12,588 bases of DNA from DATLZM01 sp035559315. Lineage in GTDB: Bacteria > Actinomycetota > UBA4738 > HRBIN12. This document shows positions 4,936 to 12,588 of this stretch, piece by piece. The stretch spans positions 1 through 12,588 of the forward strand of contig DATMBJ010000011.1 in assembly GCA_035559315.1 (NCBI GenBank). Direction: 5' to 3'. Each line of letters starts with the position of its first letter. Within the stretch, counting starts at the first letter, position 1. The notes under the pieces were generated by a model that was given only the letters and a program-made list of their open reading frames with translations, was not told the DNA's origin and searched no databases. The position numbers and the translations under genes were made by a program.

Positions 4936-6297
4936 GTGGGACGGATCGACGGCGCCGACACCGCCTGGCTGCTCGCCTCGACCGCGCTCGTGATGCTCAT
5001 GACGCCGGGCCTGGCCCTGTTCTACGGGGGGCTGGTCCGGGCGAAGAACACCCTGGGGACGATGATGCAGTCCTTCGTCGCGCTCGGGGTCGTCTCCGTG
5101 CTCTGGGCCGCGGTCGGGTACTCCCTCGCCTTCGGTCCCGACCTGGCCCGCGTGATCGGCGGGCTCGACCTCGTCGGCCTCCGGGGGGTCGGGGCCGCGC
5201 CGCACGAGCTCGCCCCCACGGTCCCGTCCTCGGCCTTCATGGCCTTCCAGATGATGTTCGCGGTGATCACCCCGGCCCTCATCACCGGGGCCGTCGCCGA
5301 GCGGATGCGCTTCGGCGGGTACCTCTTGTTCCTCGCGCTGTGGTCGGTCGCGGTCTACGCGCCGGTCGCCCACTGGGTGTGGGGCGGGGGCTTCCTCGGC
5401 CCCGCCGGGGTGGGCGCGCTGGACTTCGCCGGCGGGACCGTCGTGCACGTGAACGCGGGCGCGGCGGCCCTCGCCGCCGCCCTGTACCTCGGGCGGCGTC
5501 GAGGGTACGGGGCCCGGGCCTTCCTGCCCCACAACGCGCCGATGGTGGTGGCGGGCGCCGGGTTGCTCTGGTTCGGGTGGTTCGGGTTCAACGCGGGGAG
5601 CGCCCTCGCCTCGGGCGGGCTCGCGGCCTCGGCGTTCGTCGCCACCCACCTCGGGGCGGCGGGCGCGCTCCTGGGCTGGATGCTGCCGGAGCGCGTGCGC
5701 CACGGGCGCGCCACCACGGTGGGCGCGGCGACCGGGGCGGTCGCGGGCCTGGTGGCGATCACGCCGGCCGCGGGGTACGTCGAGCCCTGGGCGGCCGTCG
5801 TGATCGGGTTCGCCGCGGGCGTCGTCTGCTTCCTCGCCGTCGGCCTCAAGGGGCGGATCGGGCTGGATGACTCCCTCGACGTGGTCGGGGTCCACCTCGT
5901 GGGCGGGGTCGTCGGCGCCCTCCTCACCGGGGCCCTGGCGAGCCTCGCGGTGAACCCGGCGGGCGCCGACGGGGGCGTCGCGCAGCTCGGACGGCAGGCC
6001 GTCGCGGTCCTCGTGACCGCCGGCTTCTCCCTCGCCGCCACGTTCGGCCTGCTCGCGCTGGTCGACCGGCTCGTCGGCCTGCGGGTGGACGAGGAGGCGG
6101 AGGAGGCGGGGCTGGACCGGGCCGAGCACGGGGAGGTCGCCTACTCGTTCTCCGATCGCGGTGGACAGCCGGCGATCTCGGCCGGGTGGATCCCGGAGAC
6201 CCTGGGGCCCGAGGGGATCCCGCCGGAGCGCCTGCCCGAGGCCTTCGTGCGGGCGGTCGCGGAGCGGGTCGAGCAGCTCCAGGCGGGGGGGCGGTGA
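4936..6297 (+). CDS. amt: Ammonium transporter, Amt family
   Basis: A 453-residue integral membrane channel that conducts ammonia after deprotonating ammonium at the cell membrane. The signature MLMTPGLALFYGGLVRAKN lies in the first membrane helix; the Phe-gate segment is FMAFQMMFAVITPALITGAV; the first pore His is in DFAGGTVVHVNAG, and the second in VVGVHLVGGVVGALLTG. About eleven hydrophobic helices are present, then a cytoplasmic tail with HGEVAYSF, the region contacted by GlnK-type PII proteins. GTG 4936 is preferred because GGAGGGGG (4924-4931) lies just upstream; a longer frame from 4870 would start on the -35 box. The tail extends about 45 residues past HGEVAY, longer than in E. coli AmtB. 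No glnK/glnB is adjacent; gltB follows on the same strand. Confidence 0.95.
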   Translation: MGRIDGADTAWLLASTALVMLMTPGLALFYGGLVRAKNTLGTMMQSFVALGVVSVLWAAVGYSLAFGPDLARVIGGLDLVGLRGVGAAPHELAPTVPSSAFMAFQMMFAVITPALITGAVAERMRFGGYLLFLALWSVAVYAPVAHWVWGGGFLGPAGVGALDFAGGTVVHVNAGAAALAAALYLGRRRGYGARAFLPHNAPMVVAGAGLLWFGWFGFNAGSALASGGLAASAFVATHLGAAGALLGWMLPERVRHGRATTVGAATGAVAGLVAITPAAGYVEPWAAVVIGFAAGVVCFLAVGLKGRIGLDDSLDVVGVHLVGGVVGALLTGALASLAVNPAGADGGVAQLGRQAVAVLVTAGFSLAATFGLLALVDRLVGLRVDEEAEEAGLDRAEHGEVAYSFSDRGGQPAISAGWIPETLGPEGIPPERLPEAFVRAVAERVEQLQAGGR

Positions 6298-6352
6298 GCG
6301 GGCTCCGGGGGACGAAGGCTCGGTAGGTGCGGCGGGCCGGGCGCCCGCCGCG

Positions 6353-6385
6353 GAAGGACCCTCCGCGCCGCGCGGAGGGTCCTTC
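6353..6385 (+). terminator. 15-bp perfect hairpin between amt and gltB (terminator or attenuator)
   Basis: GAAGGACCCTCCGCG (6353-6367) and CGCGGAGGGTCCTTC (6371-6385) are exact reverse complements around the 3-base loop CCG. No T-run follows on either strand, so it is not a textbook intrinsic terminator, but strong GC hairpins without U-tracts are common 3' ends in high-GC bacteria. It ends about 12 bases before the gltB ribosome site, so it could separate amt from gltB expression or act as an attenuator. Confidence 0.55.
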
Positions 6386-6409
6386 GCACCGGGGACGAGG
6401 AGGTCGAGG

Positions 6410-10903
<4,494 letters not shown>

Positions 10904-10948
10904 GGCCGGGGCCGGTCAGGGCGAGGGCCCGCCCGTCGGAGCCGCGGG

Positions 10949-12588
10949 TCAGAGCGAGGGGATCCCGTCGGGGTCGGCCTCGACGTAGCGGGTCTCTCCG
11001 TAGCGGGAGAGGTCGCGCCGGGCCAGCTCGGCGATGAACGAGGTCGGGAGCACCGCGGCGAACGACCGGTGGGAGAGCCGGTCGCGGCGGATCGCCTCGG
11101 GCCGGACGTACGGGCCGATGTTGTCGCCGTAGCGGTAGTCGGCGAGGAAGGCGGCCAGGTCCTCGGCGCTGAGCCCGGCGTCCCAGAGGGCGGCCCGGTC
11201 CAGGTAGATCTCGGAGGGCGCCACGGCCTCGACGAGGCCGAGGAAGCTCCGCCCGAACCGCCGCTCCAGGTCCTCCTGGAGCTGGATGGGGTCGATGCGG
11301 ACGCCCCCCGCGGGGTCGATCAGCGGGCACTGCCCGTGGTCGGCGGTCACGATGAGCGCGAAGCCCCCCGGGCCGAACGCCGCTTCGAGGAGGTCGGCGA
11401 GCCGCCCCAGCTCCCGGTCCACGGCGGCGAGCACCTCGCCGATGCGGGGGTCCTCCATGTTGTAGACGTGGCCCGCGTAGTCGGGGGCCTTGTAGTTCAC
11501 GTACAGGAGGTCGGTCACCTCGTCGTCCCCCACCCCCTCCGAGGCGATGGTGGCCTCCACGAGCTCGGCCTGGTAGCGGACGATCGGGGGCGAGCAGCAG
11601 TCCGCCTTCCTCCCCCGGGGGTCGAACGGCGAGGGCGGGAACCCGCCGAACGCCGCCCGCAGCTCCTCGAGCCGCTCGGGGGGCGGCACGGCGCGGGGGA
11701 GCCGGTACAGCTCGGGGTTGTGGGGCTTCCACCCCCCGCCGTGGTCCTCGTCCCAGAACACCCCGACCGGCAGCTCCCCCCGGGGCCGGCCGCCCCGGCC
11801 CAGCATCCCGACGTGCCAGACCTGGTAGCCGATCTCCCCGACCCACGCCTGGTCCCGGGTCTCCGCGGTCCAGGCGTCGGCGAGCGTCGGGACCAGGAGG
11901 AACGAGGGGTCGATCCGCCCCGGCTCCCCCCAGGCCTTCCGGGGACGCCCGTCCCGCCGCACGTTGTGCCCGGTGATGCCGTGGGTGCGGGGGAACGCGC
12001 CGGTCCCGATCGTGGCGTGGGCCGCGGCGGTGACGGCGGGGAACGAGCCCGTGATCGCGTTCCGGTACCGGGCGCCCCCCCGCGCCAGGCGGCGGAGGTT
12101 CGGCCAGGCGTCCGGCCAGCGGCGGAGGACGTTCCACCCGCCCCCGTCGATCACGAACGTCACGATCACCCGCGGCGGGCGGGTCGGCGCCGGGATCCCC
12201 GGGAGCGGCCGCCCGTCCGGGGCCCGGAAGGCGTCGAAGCCCATCAGGCGCGCGGTCGTGGGGGCGAGGTCGGCGAGGGTCACCCGCTCGGTGGAGTCCG
12301 AGGGCTCCACGAGGCCCGGCGCGTACACGACGATCGGGACCCGCTCGGCGTACATCCAGACCACCGCGTGGCTCGTCCGCGGGTCGTTGGGGACGAGCGA
12401 GCGGGACTCCTGCGGGTAGTTGGAGCTCGAGAACGGCGTGACGAGGAGCTGGAGGTCGCCCGAGCGCTCCGGGTGGTAGGCGCGGACCACGAGCTCCAGG
12501 TACTCGGCGCCGAGGTCGCGGGCCATCGCCTCGAGCGCGGGCCGGGGGTCCGGGCGGAGCCACCGCCGGAGGGCGTGGCCGAGCCCCG
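10949..12588 (-). CDS. Alkaline phosphatase superfamily protein (type I phosphodiesterase/nucleotide pyrophosphatase-like), 5' partial
   Basis: Stop TGA at 10949-10951. An ATG at 12524-12526 would give 525 residues, but the frame stays open and protein-like upstream to the window edge (GLGHALRRWLRPDPRPALEA), and no convincing ribosome site precedes that ATG, so the true start probably lies outside. Metal-site and nucleophile motifs of the superfamily are present: VTFVIDGGGWN (first metal Asp), SFPAVTAAAHATIGTG (nucleophile Thr), NYKAPDYAGH (Asp and His) and VTADHGQ (Asp-His). A segment with VPIVVYAPG and TLADLAPTTARLMGF, which usually follows the DHG motif, stands before the core. No signal peptide can be judged. 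Substrate is unknown, probably a phosphodiester or nucleotide. It converges on gltB, with 45 bases between the stops. Confidence 0.88.
   Translation of the reverse strand, partial: GLGHALRRWLRPDPRPALEAMARDLGAEYLELVVRAYHPERSGDLQLLVTPFSSSNYPQESRSLVPNDPRTSHAVVWMYAERVPIVVYAPGLVEPSDSTERVTLADLAPTTARLMGFDAFRAPDGRPLPGIPAPTRPPRVIVTFVIDGGGWNVLRRWPDAWPNLRRLARGGARYRNAITGSFPAVTAAAHATIGTGAFPRTHGITGHNVRRDGRPRKAWGEPGRIDPSFLLVPTLADAWTAETRDQAWVGEIGYQVWHVGMLGRGGRPRGELPVGVFWDEDHGGGWKPHNPELYRLPRAVPPPERLEELRAAFGGFPPSPFDPRGRKADCCSPPIVRYQAELVEATIASEGVGDDEVTDLLYVNYKAPDYAGHVYNMEDPRIGEVLAAVDRELGRLADLLEAAFGPGGFALIVTADHGQCPLIDPAGGVRIDPIQLQEDLERRFGRSFLGLVEAVAPSEIYLDRAALWDAGLSAEDLAAFLADYRYGDNIGPYVRPEAIRRDRLSHRSFAAVLPTSFIAELARRDLSRYGETRYVEADPDGIPSL

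Noticed and set aside
10919..10934. GGGCG/CGCCC hairpin between gltB and the convergent gene as a bidirectional terminator
   Set aside because: Five-base-pair stem without T-runs; a terminator is expected here but this one cannot be supported from sequence alone.

Overview
The window comes from a very GC-rich bacterium: for example, 48 of the 60 bases at 9121-9180 are G or C. The chromosomal genes at the right resemble actinobacterial proteins as I remember them, especially the alkaline-phosphatase-superfamily protein. I lean to an uncultured actinobacterial-type lineage with low confidence. No rRNA, tRNA or CRISPR array was seen. No stretch longer than 300 bases lacks a gene.

Left part, about 1-4337, minus strand: a chromosomal integron. 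The integrase gene intI (2916-4337) carries the IntI-specific insert. It is followed on its 3' side by cassettes that read in the same direction: an alpha/beta hydrolase (1912-2724), a 48-residue unknown protein (1678-1824), a SAM methyltransferase (775-1599) and a VOC/glyoxalase-like gene (start at 608). Three attC sites (1847-1917, 1620-1683, 629-699) separate them. A direct repeat of the core sequence at 2729-2787 probably belongs to attI. This layout is that of the rarer 'inverted' integrons. The integrase has Ser where IntI proteins have the catalytic Tyr, and Gln where they have the second active-site His, so it may be dead or altered. The VOC gene is joined in frame to an IS256-family transposase fragment that runs off the left edge. 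The cassettes have visibly lower GC (30 of 60 bases at 1801-1860) than the flanking genes, which fits foreign origin.

Middle, 4347-4787, minus strand: an OsmC-family thiol peroxidase-like gene directly upstream of intI. Its conserved second cysteine codon is TGA. The family-typical C-terminus continues in frame for 21 codons, and a small hairpin stands at the distance expected of a bacterial SECIS element. It is either a selenoprotein or a fresh nonsense mutation.

Right part: nitrogen assimilation. A clear sigma-70-type promoter (4870-4898) drives amt (4936-6297). A 15-bp perfect hairpin follows, and then gltB (6410-10903), the glutamate synthase large subunit. Together they import ammonium and turn glutamine-borne nitrogen into glutamate. 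A convergent phosphodiesterase-like gene of the alkaline phosphatase superfamily (10949 to the window end) closes the window and is cut at its 5' end.
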